In this document: one piece after another, positions 30,301 through 39,921 of the stretch
Position numbering within the stretch: position 1 is the stretch's first letter
Layout: each line of letters begins with the position of its first letter
Source of the DNA: Holophagae bacterium
GTDB lineage: Bacteria; Acidobacteriota; Holophagae; Acanthopleuribacterales; Acanthopleuribacteraceae
Direction: 5' to 3'
NCBI GenBank assembly: GCA_029263455.1
Contig: JAJCXM010000038.1
Location: 124,001-188,000 of the forward strand
Length of the DNA: 64,000 bases
Made by a program: the position numbers and the translations under genes
The notes under the pieces: generated by a model
The model's input: only the letters and a program-made list of their open reading frames with translations
What the model was told of the DNA's origin: nothing
Database searches by the model: none

Positions 30301-30564
30301 GCCAAGGTCCACGAAGGTACGCCGAACATAGTGGACCAAATTAGGTCTGGCGACGTGAAGTTGATCATTAATACTCCAGTCGGTCGCGAATCCCATCACG
30401 ATGACAGATACATCCGCTTTGAAGCAATGAAGGCCGAAGTCCCATGCGTGACGACGATATCGGCCGCATGCGCCGTTGTCGCCGCTATTCGTGCCGTGAA
30501 GTCAGAGAGATTAGACGTCTATGCTTTGCAAGATAATACGCGCTTACGAACCGTGCGTGAATAG
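27361..30564 (+). CDS. carB: Carbamoyl-phosphate synthase, large subunit
   Basis: Uses two ATP, bicarbonate and ammonia from CarA to make carbamoyl phosphate. It has 1,067 residues, the normal length, starting at a GTG that overlaps the end of carA behind GGGGGAAG. Two homologous ATP-grasp halves are visible. The first has [20 protein letters not shown] and EFEFEVIRD. The second has [20 protein letters not shown] and [10 protein letters not shown]. The C-terminal MGS-like regulatory domain (about 935-1067) binds allosteric effectors in the family. Intact throughout. Confidence 0.97.
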   Translation: MPKNPEIKSVLVIGSGPITIGQACEFDYSGVQALRALREEGVRIILANSNPATVMTDPQLADRTYIEPLSVSFLSKIIEREKPDALLPTMGGQTALNLSLQLADRGILERYGVQLIGASVKAIRLGEDRELFRNLMTESGLDTCRGGFAHSMQEARVIAEEVGFPIIIRPSFTLGGTGGGIAEDMTMFEEIAARGLAASPNSQILVEESIIGWKEFEFEVIRDQADNAIIVCSIENIDAMGIHTGDSMTVAPAQTLNDEEYQRLRDISLRVLRLVGVDTGGSNVQFAVDPLSDRTVVVEMNPRVSRSSALASKATGYPIAKVATKLALGYRLDELENEITKVTPASFEPALDYVVVKIPRWAFEKFPAADATLTTQMKSVGEVMSMGRGFKQALQKAVQSLEVGWESITSDIEVSLEGLEKGLRVPNWQRLRYIAIAFRQGMSLERVAELTRIDGWFLAHIHELVGLAKALAEQPEDFELLRNAKEWGFSDRELARICKTSERDIRRLAEPIPYAFHAVDTCAGEFPAVTPYLYGTYGESSDIKPLEGPKVVIFGSGPNRIGQGIEFDYCCVQAVWGFQKSGFKAIMVNCNPETVSTDFDLADRLYFEPLTLECVLKILEFEQPDGVIVGFGGQTALNLAGPLHELGYPIIGTSYDAIELAEDRERFSELLNRLGIRQAEHGIAFGREQAKKTADRIGYPVMVRPSFVLGGRAMAVVFDETELDQAISDALKAAPNQPILVDRFLDDALEFDVDAVCDGKEVMIAGVMQHIEEAGIHSGDSSCVLPPVLINERVIEELERQAEVLAFELGVSGLINIQFAIHQDDIYVIEANPRCSRTVPFAAKAIGFPVAEIAARVMSGSTLAELDVPLRPKPLMWHVKSPVFPFTKLLGEDPITGPEMKSTGEVMGSSHSLGNAFAKAYRATGAKLPRNGIAFVSVAERDKSSLVDVARGLYQLGFELMATRGTAAHLRDRGLNVIDVAKVHEGTPNIVDQIRSGDVKLIINTPVGRESHHDDRYIRFEAMKAEVPCVTTISAACAVVAAIRAVKSERLDVYALQDNTRLRTVRE

Positions 30565-30581
30565 AGGGGAACACCCCTTTT
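30565..30581 (+). terminator. Small terminator-like hairpin after carB
   Basis: AGGGG (30565-30569) pairs with CCCCT (30574-30578) around AACA, followed by a four-T run. It touches the carB stop codon. The stem is short but all G/C except one pair. Confidence 0.45.
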
Positions 30582-30606
30582 GTAACCTGATGGGATCAAC
30601 TTTTTC

Positions 30607-30635
30607 TTGACCCTGTCCCGCTTTACCGCTAAGCT
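30607..30635 (+). promoter_or_regulatory. Sigma-70-type promoter for rpmB
   Basis: TTGACC (30607-30612) and TAAGCT (30630-30635) have a 17-base spacer and lie about 54 bases ahead of the rpmB start. Confidence 0.5.
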
Positions 30636-30688
30636 GTCGTCTTTGGCTACGGCCATTTTCTTGATGGATCCATGATAAGGAGCAAAAC

Positions 30689-30928
30689 ATGTCTCGCGTT
30701 TGTCAAATCACTGGTAAGAGTAGCCTTAAGGGCAAAAAAGTTTCTCACTCGCATGTTCGGACCAATAAACATAGTCGCCCAAACTTGGTACGTAAACGTA
30801 TTTTTGTACCAGAGCTAGGTCGTTTTGTCCGCGTTCGCGTGGCTGCTCGAACTTTGAAGAGTATAACCAAAGTAGGGTTCATGGCATTTTTGACCAAACA
30901 GGGACTCAAACTGTCTGACGTTACCTGA
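30689..30928 (+). CDS. rpmB: Ribosomal protein L28
   Basis: A 79-residue basic protein of the large ribosomal subunit. It opens MSRVCQITGKSSLKGKKVSHSH, and RTNKHSRPNL and RVRVAARTLKSI are typical of L28. AAGGAG sits 6 bases before the ATG. In many bacteria rpmG (L33) follows directly, but here a terminator follows and no L33 gene is present nearby. Confidence 0.96.
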   Translation: MSRVCQITGKSSLKGKKVSHSHVRTNKHSRPNLVRKRIFVPELGRFVRVRVAARTLKSITKVGFMAFLTKQGLKLSDVT

Positions 30929-30950
30929 ACCAACTAATTATCAAATAATT

Positions 30951-30976
30951 GGCCGCTCCTCAAGCGGCCTTTTTTT
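30951..30976 (+). terminator. Strong Rho-independent terminator after rpmB
   Basis: GGCCGCT (30951-30957) pairs with AGCGGCC (30963-30969) around a 5-base loop, followed by a run of seven T. Confidence 0.92.
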
Positions 30977-31295
30977 ATTCTGCTCCTATAGGCAAAAGCT
31001 TGACCTTACAGTTGCCGTACAACTGACTCAAAGTTGGCGATGAGTTGGCGAACGAGGGTCGATCAAGACGAGGTCCACAGTCTCAATTGCGCGCCCAATA
31101 AGAACACCCATTAGGTGATTTTTGGCCTCACTTAAATTTGTCATCTTGCTATAAGTCTGGCTTCCTTCGGTTTGGCTGACAAATTGAAGATACAATTTGT
31201 AACTACATAGAGAGGAAGCCCAGGGCCATCTTTTCTATTCGAGCCTCAGCTTATCTAATAAAGACGCAGGTTGAAATTGATGGAAGTTGCAACAT
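30977..31295. other. Gene-free stretch with nested inverted repeats, downstream of the Rhs gene
   Basis: No supported gene. ACAAATTG (31179-31186) and CAATTTGT (31193-31200) form an 8-bp hairpin with a 6-base loop. Around it CTGGCTTCCT (31157-31166) pairs with AGGAAGCCCAG (31213-31223) with one bulge. The whole could fold into one structure in the 3' untranslated region of the reverse-strand Rhs transcript. No T run on that strand marks it as an intrinsic terminator. Confidence 0.4.
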
Positions 31296-34200
31296 TTAGT
31301 CAGCATGAGCATCTCTAGGCCCTGCCAAACTAGGGTTACAAGTCCGACAAGTCAGGCCGTGCGGCGTGACCGCTTCCTTTACCCGCTGCCAATCCCTTTT
31401 TATTCCGTTTACAACATGCGCGTAGTAAGTACGGCCAAATTGAATCGGGAAAAAAAAGACACTCGTTGCCTGAAAGGCTGAGGCCTGGGCTTTACTGTGG
31501 TCACTTTTTATTAGGCCAATAGCACCTGTGAGATCCCCTGCCTTGCCTACATAGCTGCCCATATGATGGGAGTCAAGTACCCCTGCAAAATCTACCAACC
31601 TCCTCTGTACAATTAGGTCATTTGTTGAATCGCCTGAAATGACATATTCGATACTATGTTGGAAGTCTGCTTTGGTTGTTAATACAATTGCCCATTCTCC
31701 TTCGACCAATGTGTCCTGCAGCATAAAATCCATCGCCATTTCAATCGGACGTCTAACATAGGTAATTTGAGTAGATTTTTGCTTAAAGTCGTATTGACTT
31801 TGTCGCACTTCAATACCAGTTATTATTTTTGCGTTGTCCGCTAACTCTTCGGCGGCATCCGGGAGATAGTGCATCAGTGCCATTCGCAGATGCCCTCTCA
31901 CGTTGTCTTTCTTTTCATCGGGGTCGACTCCCTCTTCGCTGACGATTTCGTGAATCACTTTGTGAGTGACATATATATGGGGCTCCTTTCCATTCAAACC
32001 AAGAGGATCCACAATATTGACTGGATTGTTATTAACATACTGGTACAGATTGAAACTAGCTGGGTTGGCGAGACTAAAATCGCCAGCGGGATCGGGACGA
32101 TTAAAACGCGCGAGTTCAGGAATATAATACCTAGCGTTCATATACGTTTGCCCAGACTCCTCATCATCCTCATGGCCGGCGAAGCCAGTTACCTCGAATC
32201 GCGTATTCTCTTCGATAAACTGGAGGCCAAATGGTGAATATTCCTGGATACGTGGTTCGTTGTGATAATCCCATCGAACGACAGGGCTGCCAAGGTGGTC
32301 AAAGTACGCGTATTCGTGTTTTGTGGACTCAGGAACAAAATCTCCTGCTGGATTGAGTCGACCCTGGGATATTGAGGTCATTATGGCTTCACCGGCATGA
32401 TAAAGATAATTTTTGACCGTTACTTCGTTTGTCTCAAACTGAATTATCTTCTCCTCAACGACCGTCCCATGCAGGCGGTAATAATAGGTAACTTGGTGAT
32501 CTTCTAGTTTTCGAACGCGCCTACCGCCTGCATCATACAAATGATGCGCAATTAAATTACCGTCCTCGTCAGTTATCAAGCTCAAACGTCCCATGGCATC
32601 AAACCGATATTTCAAGCCGTCATCGGTAATCCGGCCCTCTTGATCGTATTGCCAGTTGTTAATTTGGTTTTGCTTGTTATAGGACACATTTATGAGATCG
32701 GAAGGAAACGAAAAGCCTGAACCTGAGATGGTTAAGTCTGACTCTCTTTTTGTCATGTTCCCAAATTCGTCATATGTGTAATGAATTGATTCACCGTTAT
32801 CGAGTGTATATTCCTTCAATTGTCCCAGCTCGTCGTAGTTAAAACCAACTTCATGATCAAATTCGTGATTGAAACCTGAAGTCTGCAAACGGTAGCCTTC
32901 GATATTTCCCCAAGGGTCATACTCGATTCGAGACGTCTTGTGGGTCAGCGAATTTTCATTTCCAACTTCGTGGAGTGTCTTGGAAGTTAGGCGTCCAAAG
33001 TCGTCATAATTAAAGGAAACATCTTTACCTGAAGCGTAAGAAGATTGCATGCGAACTAATGACGGCGATCCGGTCACGACATTCACTCCCGCACTATTCT
33101 GGGACCGATAGTCCTTTACTTTGGCAACCTCTCTGAGCCTGTCTGTTTCATAGTAGACTTTTTCTTCGGAGCCAATCCTGTTGAAATTAACGGTTCTTGA
33201 CCCTAAGTGTGGAGGCGTAATTTTGTCCATTTGTCCTAAGGCGTTGTAATTTAGAGAAAAGGATGCTCGCTCCGGAGGTTCTGCAGAACGATACTGTCGC
33301 CATATAGGTGCATCAGGATCTACACACCTACCACGTACGATAAATGTAATAGACTCACTCTCATACGGGTCACATTGATACTGAGGGGTGCTGGAAGACG
33401 CTCGACAAAGACTGACCGTGACCACTTGTTCAAAATCGCCAATTTGCCCAGGCTGAAAGCGAATATAGAACCTCTTAATTGAAGCAGGGTTTTCCGTTTC
33501 ACCAGATGCGGGATGCATGAGTTGGTCAAAGCTCACTGTAGAAAATCCGACAAGACCACGCCCGGATGCAGGGGGAAACGGGGCCAACGGATTGAGATTC
33601 ACAAAACGAAACGCTGATGAGCCCTCACCCATTTGTAATTCCCCATTGAGTCTCTGATACCAAGATCGGTTGGTAATGGTGAACGTAGCAAAAGACTCCT
33701 CTCCTAGCAGCACATCACCCAAATCAAGTAATGTGTCACTTACCGTCAAACGAGGCGTTACTTGACCTTCAGCTTGAAAACAGAGTTGGCCAAACCTACC
33801 GTCTTCGAAATAACCAGAACGCTCCTCAAGACAGATAAAACCGCGCATTGTACCAACCTTAACTGCTGTCATATTGATCCAGCGGTCCTCAGGTTTATAC
33901 CATTCACTAATGGGTGCCTCGGCTCCACCTGCCTGCAAGAGAGGCTGGTCTACGATCACATCTTGGAAATCACCCGATCCGGATGCAACGGGTAACACCG
34001 GGAAATTGACATTTTTCATTATCTTGATGCGAGCGCCTTTTCTTTCAGAAGTAAGCTCGAATGCATTGGTTGACTCGCCTAAAGGCATTGGTGGGAAGAT
34101 TATTGGATTTCCACCTTCGACTATCTTTAAATAGGGTTCGTTGACGACATTAGCTTTGATACTCATTTCGTATCTACCGTAGTACGTATCATTCTCGGTA

Positions 34201-37200
34201 GTATCATAGGGTTCCAGCATATGCCAACTATTGAATTGAGCGACATGAACTTCGTATTCACCGGGACTGATTGTGAGGTTCTCAATGGAAAATGGATAGC
34301 GGCCTTCTGGGCTCATGTAGCTATATTCCGAATACGTAACAGGCAAGTTTGGCTCAATCGTGGGAGGCAGGTCTGCATTGGACAGAGGGTACCAGGGAGA
34401 CTTTCCTGTGTTTCCGCGAGTATCCACCCATCCAGTATGATCAAATGTGTTCACTCGACCGCGTTGCCACGGGGTCGACTCAAAACAAGGGTAACCAGAG
34501 GGACAAGGGTTGGGATTGTATACGTAAAACTCACGAAGATCACCAGGCACATATTGTCCAATATCAAAAACTGAAGTGTCTTGAATAGGCGGATAACGAT
34601 ATGGGACAGGGTGGTTGGGTCCATTGTTTAATCCCCAAACAATCACCGGAGGCGCATTATTGATTCCATCGCCTCGAACAAAGCAAATATTCTCGTTTTC
34701 GTTTGCGGGAATCAAGGGGTGATGCATTTTGATTTCAGCACTGTAGTGGTTTATTGACGTGTCAAATGGATCAAACTTGACCACAACGTAACCTCGTTCA
34801 TTCCACTGGAGGCCCTCAACCGGATAGCCATGTTTGTTAAACAATATGGGGAGACCGCTATTTGTTGATTCAACCGAAAAAGCAGAATGGCCATATGCTG
34901 ATGTGCCCGTTATCGTCATCGTAACTTCGCTCCATTCAACGTAACTGCCCAAATTATTGTTCCGATAGTTATTCTCAATCCAAAGTTTCTCCGCTGGTAA
35001 CATTTCGGTGCCGTATTCGACTTCTCCAAAGTTAATCTGACAAACACGACCGCGCGCAACATCAACAAAAATAGGTGCGGCTGGGGTACCTGCCTGCTCG
35101 CATGAAAGCGAGTATGCAGGGATCACATTGGAGTATACATATTCTCCAGTCACTGGACTCAAGATCCCAAAGTATTCGTTAGTATATTTCCCACAGAATG
35201 CTGTCAAGTCTTGACCGGCATTCTCCTCTTCCCAGATGTCGAAACTCACGGTTAAGTTGCCGTTTGCGTCTGTCTGGTTCAAGCCGTGAGGAAGGGGGAC
35301 GCCATTCAAATAGGGCATGCCATCTTTTTCTCGCCAAACATGAATCGTCGCGTATGGGAAGTCTGTTACAAATTCGAGAGTCGCCTTATCTCCACGACCA
35401 TAGTAAGGAAAAGACTCATCACTTCGTCGGGCTTGAATCGAGAAAGATTCACCATCGTCCCCTAGAAACCTGGATTCGGCCCACAACGAAGGTTCGAAGT
35501 CCTCGGTATAAGCTCTTATGCGTAATGTATACCAGCGGTCGTAAAAAATTTCAGTCTGCCAGGGGATCTCAAGCGTGTTTGTTGTCACCGTCCTGTCTTC
35601 ATAGATAACCACACCGTCATCATCGACGACCTTGACATGGAATTTCGGAAAAGAAATGTTTGGAGCTGCGTCAGGCGCATCCCATGTGAACCATTCTGTG
35701 CTGTGACCCGAAACGACTCCCTCGGGGTACAAATGTTTTGGGGGACCAATTGGTTTGGGAATAACGACTTCGATCTTCGTGGGCCGATTTTGATTATCAA
35801 AATCACTTTGTATGATGGTGGACCCTAAGTGATTAACGGATTTGACCAATGCATTTAGATCATCGTCATAAATCATTTCAGTTAATACTTTCGTTCCGCT
35901 GGAAACCGTTACAAGTCGGTCGCGATGATCGTAGGTATTCTCAAATTCGCGCAAAGGAAACAGGTGTCTTTGCTCAAGTCCACGATTGTCAAAATAGGTT
36001 TCTATATCGGAGCTATGTTCGCTAACTAATTCGGGATGATCTTGTGACCATACGCGTCCCACCCAATCCAATGACGATGTACGATGAGAACTCACGTCAG
36101 AGGAGCCATATGGCTTAATTGTTTGAACTAACATGTCGCCATCAAATGTGTAGTCTATTGACGTGAAGTTATTCGAGTGCTCGCTTTTGTTCGTGCTGGA
36201 CTCGATAACTCGGCCCAACAGGTCAGTTTTTTGTTCTGTTACCTTCTCTCCAGACGTAATGCCAGGTTGTTGTTGAGTGGCTTGCTGATTGACCTTTATA
36301 ACCTCTCTAAGCCGATTGCGTGCTATGGCGCCAAAGTCAATCTCCGTAAATGTTTGGCTTGTTTGATATAGGATTATGTTGCCCAATGCATCTTGCGTAA
36401 CGGTTTCGATGGCACGTCCCATGATGTCGCTACTCACTTCGACACGAGAGCCACGAGATGACGTAGTAAACTGAACCCCAGCCGGATTGTATTCATACAC
36501 AGTCGGGTCTGCCATCACCGTATCAGTAATCCTTTGGGTTTCTGATGACGTCCGTCCCCATTCGTCCTTGACTGTTTTGGTCCAGATCCCTCCATCTTGT
36601 GACTTGATCACATAGCTTTCGCCACTCGCAGATTCGACAGCACTTGCGTATTGATAGTGAGTCACAGGCTGATCGCTGACTTTTTTCGAAACTCTTCGCC
36701 CGGAGTCATCATAGGTAAACGTGCTGGATACACCGCTCTGCGTTGACCCGACAACGTTGCCATCGGCATTCATGGTCAAAACATAGTCGACATTGCCTAT
36801 AGGCTGCAGATCAACTTCTGAACGGATACCAAACTCATAATTGAGAATCTCAGTGTGTTTTCCGTTTTGAAAAGCAAGGTTTTTATCGAAGACATTATCT
36901 TTGCGAAACAAAAAGCCAGTGTTCTTGCCCTCGATGTGGTATTCATACACCATCTGAATGAAATCTGTTGAATTCGTATATATTCGCTTAGCACGAATCA
37001 AGGGTGCATGCTCCCAGAATCCTTCATCGAAATAGTCAATCTCAATTTTTTCGAGTGGCCTAATTGGGGCACTGGATTCTGGTGTCGCGTATAAAAGTTT
37101 GGTCACGCGCTTGTTGAGCCCCAGGACGAAATGAAGGTCATCACCTCGTGAAAAGCTGATATTTGCAATCGGATCCTGATCCGTTTTGTGAAGGTATTCC

Positions 37201-39167
37201 TCTTGAACGGTAATCGTATTTGAGTACTGAGTATTTCCAGATGTATCGATTAATTTGAAGAAGGATTTGGACGCAATCAAGAAGTCAAAATCGAATGTCA
37301 ACCTACCTTGATTCGGACCTGTTCTCCAGTCATTCGGCCATTGATACACGTATTCAAATATATTCCACAAATTAAGGTCTTGTGAATAGGAGTCTGAGTC
37401 TCTGATGCGGTGATATTTTGTTTTTACAGGCACGGTTAAAAAGCCTGTGTGCTTGCTCCCGCCAATTCGACGGTTTTCTGGAGAGACGCCTGCAACGATC
37501 GGTATCAGGTCTTGGTAGAGCCATTCCTCTCGTAATCTGCTTGTCTCAAAGTCCGTAGGATCGCTTGTTGCCAGTACAGGTCGAAATCGAATCCTCTCTT
37601 TGATTAAAGGCCGCCCGATGTATTGGCTTGGAGGAGGTTCGGTTGTAAGTTTGTGGGATGAGCCTGATGGCGCGATATCTTGTTCTGGAAATGAATAAAT
37701 GGTCTCTGCTGTTTCGAAGATTTGACCGTTCGAGTCAAACAGACTGGCGGTCACCTTTAGGAAATTTTGTCCCACATGAGGGATTATTTCCTCACCGCCT
37801 TCGTAGCCGTGAAAACTAATGTCGTCGAAGTCTGACAGCTCTCTTACGACCTGATAGTTGAGGGTTAGGCTTTGTTCGTCCTGTCCAGATTGGTTGACAA
37901 AAATAGCTCTAGAGACACGAAGATGATTTCGTCTAATGTCTTGGAAGTCACAATCGTTGCCTTCGGGATCAAGAATTCGGCAGGAGCCAGCCCAAAAGCC
38001 ACCATCTTGAATCCCGCCGTTCGCGCCTGCAATTTCTATGTCTTCAATAAAACTCAAGCGCACGTGGCCGCCCTTTGGGTTCTGAATATCGTTTACCAGA
38101 AGCACAGGACTATTTCTCACATGTTCAATCTCGTACGTAGCACTTGATCGATAGAATTCGTTGCCACCGGCAGGTATGAGTTCTTGCCAGAATCGCAATC
38201 CATATGCCCCATATCTCTGATAGCAGTAGTTGGCCAGCGTTCGGTGTAGGTCGCCATCTGTGCCATTCCAGCTGTATTTCAAGTCGACCCGCGTTACGTA
38301 CTTCATGGGTTGGTTTAGGTTGTATTCCTCAAGCATCTGCGGGGGGAGTGGCTCAGGTGGATTCACTTCCAGTCCATTTCGATCGTATCGCTCATAATGG
38401 AATTCCAGGTAACGCTCATTCTCGTGATCGAACACCCGATGAATCTGCCAACTATCATCAAGGTAGCTGAAATTAATCACTCGTTTCTCAGGAGTGATGA
38501 GTTCAACTGGTACCCAATACCAGAAGGCATTTATGGGATCGGGTGACTCGTTAAACACTGTATTTGTTTTCCGAAATTTTACTTTGGTACCGTCGGGTTG
38601 CAGCATCCAGTAAAAGCCGTCATCCGTTTTTGTTATTCTGCTAAGGTCGCTTGCAACGAAGTGTTTGTCTTCGGGAGAAATTGGATTGGGTCGCCAGACG
38701 CCCTGACAGGTGACGTCTGGCCCATAGTCCGATGCATCTGCACCCCCTGGAACGTCGACAAAAAGAAGATCTCGAAAATAGGGTCTTACATTTCCTTCTG
38801 CGCTGACATAATTCACTGACTGCCATGAGACCCTGGTAGATCCACAGGCAGAGACCAATGCATCATTTACTAGTAGATAGCCAGGACCGAAATGCCAATC
38901 TCTTCCCATTCGCCCCCATTGCGCCGCTCGAGACAGTGGTGTCGTATTGGTGATGAGCCGGTTTGGCATTTTATATTGCGGGGCCACAGATAGATGACCA
39001 GGGCCAACCGCAGTGAGAGATGCGCTTACATGACCGGAATATTCGTCAATGTCAAAATACGGAACGGATTTGATGAAGCCCGTTCCGTGGTCAGACCGTA
39101 ACGTATCAAGACTACGATTTTCCCAATCCTGAATAAAAACAGTGAGTAAGAGGATAATTGAGCTCAT
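31296..39167 (-). CDS. Giant Rhs/YD-repeat protein with large beta-domain insertion
   Basis: A 2,623-residue exported protein. Start supported by GGAGTGA 8 bases ahead and a short hydrophobic N terminus (MSSIILLLTVFIQ). Residues about 20-800 look like the N-terminal shell of Rhs/Tc-toxin-like cocoons. YD repeats follow (for example STFTYDDSGRRVSKKV). About residues 1140-1965 interrupt them with fibronectin-like and ASH/SPD-2-like beta domains (LLDLGDVLLGEESFATFTITN). YD repeats then resume (SFSLNYNALGQMDKI..., FNYDELGQLKEYTL). The conserved Rhs core ends at residue about 2391 (ARYYIPELARFNRPDP...NNNPVNIVDPLGL), followed by a 232-residue variable tail of unrecognised type. Such proteins encapsulate and deliver a C-terminal effector or act as adhesins. 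No VgrG, PAAR or type VI gene is nearby. Confidence 0.88.
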   Translation of the reverse strand: MSSIILLLTVFIQDWENRSLDTLRSDHGTGFIKSVPYFDIDEYSGHVSASLTAVGPGHLSVAPQYKMPNRLITNTTPLSRAAQWGRMGRDWHFGPGYLLVNDALVSACGSTRVSWQSVNYVSAEGNVRPYFRDLLFVDVPGGADASDYGPDVTCQGVWRPNPISPEDKHFVASDLSRITKTDDGFYWMLQPDGTKVKFRKTNTVFNESPDPINAFWYWVPVELITPEKRVINFSYLDDSWQIHRVFDHENERYLEFHYERYDRNGLEVNPPEPLPPQMLEEYNLNQPMKYVTRVDLKYSWNGTDGDLHRTLANYCYQRYGAYGLRFWQELIPAGGNEFYRSSATYEIEHVRNSPVLLVNDIQNPKGGHVRLSFIEDIEIAGANGGIQDGGFWAGSCRILDPEGNDCDFQDIRRNHLRVSRAIFVNQSGQDEQSLTLNYQVVRELSDFDDISFHGYEGGEEIIPHVGQNFLKVTASLFDSNGQIFETAETIYSFPEQDIAPSGSSHKLTTEPPPSQYIGRPLIKERIRFRPVLATSDPTDFETSRLREEWLYQDLIPIVAGVSPENRRIGGSKHTGFLTVPVKTKYHRIRDSDSYSQDLNLWNIFEYVYQWPNDWRTGPNQGRLTFDFDFLIASKSFFKLIDTSGNTQYSNTITVQEEYLHKTDQDPIANISFSRGDDLHFVLGLNKRVTKLLYATPESSAPIRPLEKIEIDYFDEGFWEHAPLIRAKRIYTNSTDFIQMVYEYHIEGKNTGFLFRKDNVFDKNLAFQNGKHTEILNYEFGIRSEVDLQPIGNVDYVLTMNADGNVVGSTQSGVSSTFTYDDSGRRVSKKVSDQPVTHYQYASAVESASGESYVIKSQDGGIWTKTVKDEWGRTSSETQRITDTVMADPTVYEYNPAGVQFTTSSRGSRVEVSSDIMGRAIETVTQDALGNIILYQTSQTFTEIDFGAIARNRLREVIKVNQQATQQQPGITSGEKVTEQKTDLLGRVIESSTNKSEHSNNFTSIDYTFDGDMLVQTIKPYGSSDVSSHRTSSLDWVGRVWSQDHPELVSEHSSDIETYFDNRGLEQRHLFPLREFENTYDHRDRLVTVSSGTKVLTEMIYDDDLNALVKSVNHLGSTIIQSDFDNQNRPTKIEVVIPKPIGPPKHLYPEGVVSGHSTEWFTWDAPDAAPNISFPKFHVKVVDDDGVVIYEDRTVTTNTLEIPWQTEIFYDRWYTLRIRAYTEDFEPSLWAESRFLGDDGESFSIQARRSDESFPYYGRGDKATLEFVTDFPYATIHVWREKDGMPYLNGVPLPHGLNQTDANGNLTVSFDIWEEENAGQDLTAFCGKYTNEYFGILSPVTGEYVYSNVIPAYSLSCEQAGTPAAPIFVDVARGRVCQINFGEVEYGTEMLPAEKLWIENNYRNNNLGSYVEWSEVTMTITGTSAYGHSAFSVESTNSGLPILFNKHGYPVEGLQWNERGYVVVKFDPFDTSINHYSAEIKMHHPLIPANENENICFVRGDGINNAPPVIVWGLNNGPNHPVPYRYPPIQDTSVFDIGQYVPGDLREFYVYNPNPCPSGYPCFESTPWQRGRVNTFDHTGWVDTRGNTGKSPWYPLSNADLPPTIEPNLPVTYSEYSYMSPEGRYPFSIENLTISPGEYEVHVAQFNSWHMLEPYDTTENDTYYGRYEMSIKANVVNEPYLKIVEGGNPIIFPPMPLGESTNAFELTSERKGARIKIMKNVNFPVLPVASGSGDFQDVIVDQPLLQAGGAEAPISEWYKPEDRWINMTAVKVGTMRGFICLEERSGYFEDGRFGQLCFQAEGQVTPRLTVSDTLLDLGDVLLGEESFATFTITNRSWYQRLNGELQMGEGSSAFRFVNLNPLAPFPPASGRGLVGFSTVSFDQLMHPASGETENPASIKRFYIRFQPGQIGDFEQVVTVSLCRASSSTPQYQCDPYESESITFIVRGRCVDPDAPIWRQYRSAEPPERASFSLNYNALGQMDKITPPHLGSRTVNFNRIGSEEKVYYETDRLREVAKVKDYRSQNSAGVNVVTGSPSLVRMQSSYASGKDVSFNYDDFGRLTSKTLHEVGNENSLTHKTSRIEYDPWGNIEGYRLQTSGFNHEFDHEVGFNYDELGQLKEYTLDNGESIHYTYDEFGNMTKRESDLTISGSGFSFPSDLINVSYNKQNQINNWQYDQEGRITDDGLKYRFDAMGRLSLITDEDGNLIAHHLYDAGGRRVRKLEDHQVTYYYRLHGTVVEEKIIQFETNEVTVKNYLYHAGEAIMTSISQGRLNPAGDFVPESTKHEYAYFDHLGSPVVRWDYHNEPRIQEYSPFGLQFIEENTRFEVTGFAGHEDDEESGQTYMNARYYIPELARFNRPDPAGDFSLANPASFNLYQYVNNNPVNIVDPLGLNGKEPHIYVTHKVIHEIVSEEGVDPDEKKDNVRGHLRMALMHYLPDAAEELADNAKIITGIEVRQSQYDFKQKSTQITYVRRPIEMAMDFMLQDTLVEGEWAIVLTTKADFQHSIEYVISGDSTNDLIVQRRLVDFAGVLDSHHMGSYVGKAGDLTGAIGLIKSDHSKAQASAFQATSVFFFPIQFGRTYYAHVVNGIKRDWQRVKEAVTPHGLTCRTCNPSLAGPRDAHAD

Positions 39168-39921
39168 TTATGTCACTCCAAATTGCTAGATAGCTAAAGT
39201 TCCTGCATAGAAAAACGCCGCGCACCAAGCAGAAATCGGCATCCTGAGATTGATTCACGTTGTGCAATCTTCTCCCACTGTCCTGCGCAAGGGAATTTAG
39301 AACACCTTGGCGTTGACAACTCGAACATAGACGATTCATATATGTGCCAAGTGTCCGATGTGACGAATGCGGCAATCACTGGGTCTAAGGTCGCTGATCC
39401 TGGGATTAAGTTGCTCCAGAATGTGATGCGGCCGTAAGCTGTCGAGCGGAACTGGATATATCGTTCTAGAGTAGTCATGAAATGGTCCGGCAATTGGACG
39501 TCTGTTTCCAGGGTGGGGAGGTGTCTGGTCTGGACAACTGATGACGATCGAGTCTCATTTAACGAAACTGGCTTCTTCAGTACTGCAGTTGGCTACACAT
39601 AGACCCGTGGCTTGAAAATGCGAAGCGAATCAGAACCGATTCCTGGCGGTCGTGTGCGGCCTTTGTCCCAACAAAAAGCGCATTCATCCCTGTTTTGTGG
39701 CACTTAAACCTATCGTGTTTGAGTCTTACGAATTACACATTATGCTCAATTAAGACGTCCAGTGTGAATCCCCAGAGTTTGGCATTCAAAATCAGGCCTA
39801 ACTCTATCTCGGTTTTGAAGTCAGGACTCTAGTTGGTGGCGGGATATCACGAAATGCGAAAAACACAGTTCCAGCTATTTGGCACATCAAGCGTATCTAA
39901 ATAAACATACAGGACTTCGAG
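39168..39921. other. 754-base stretch without a confident gene
   Basis: Both strands hold open frames of under 100 codons. A forward frame is open from about 39197 to a TAA at 39439 and another from about 39431 to 39600, in different phases and without ribosome sites. They could be remnants of one decayed gene or chance. The end holds AGGA, the ribosome site of the next gene. Confidence 0.35.

Noticed and set aside
27361-30564. A frameshift or fusion in carB
   Set aside because: Both synthetase halves and the C-terminal domain are in one frame at normal length.
31296-39167. Rhs gene as part of a type VI secretion cluster
   Set aside because: No VgrG, PAAR, Hcp or EagR-like gene within the window, and the protein has its own N-terminal export-like sequence.
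39194-39493. Reverse frame of 99 codons upstream of the Rhs gene
   Set aside because: No ribosome site, no motif, and a forward frame is equally open in the same place. Not enough for a gene call.
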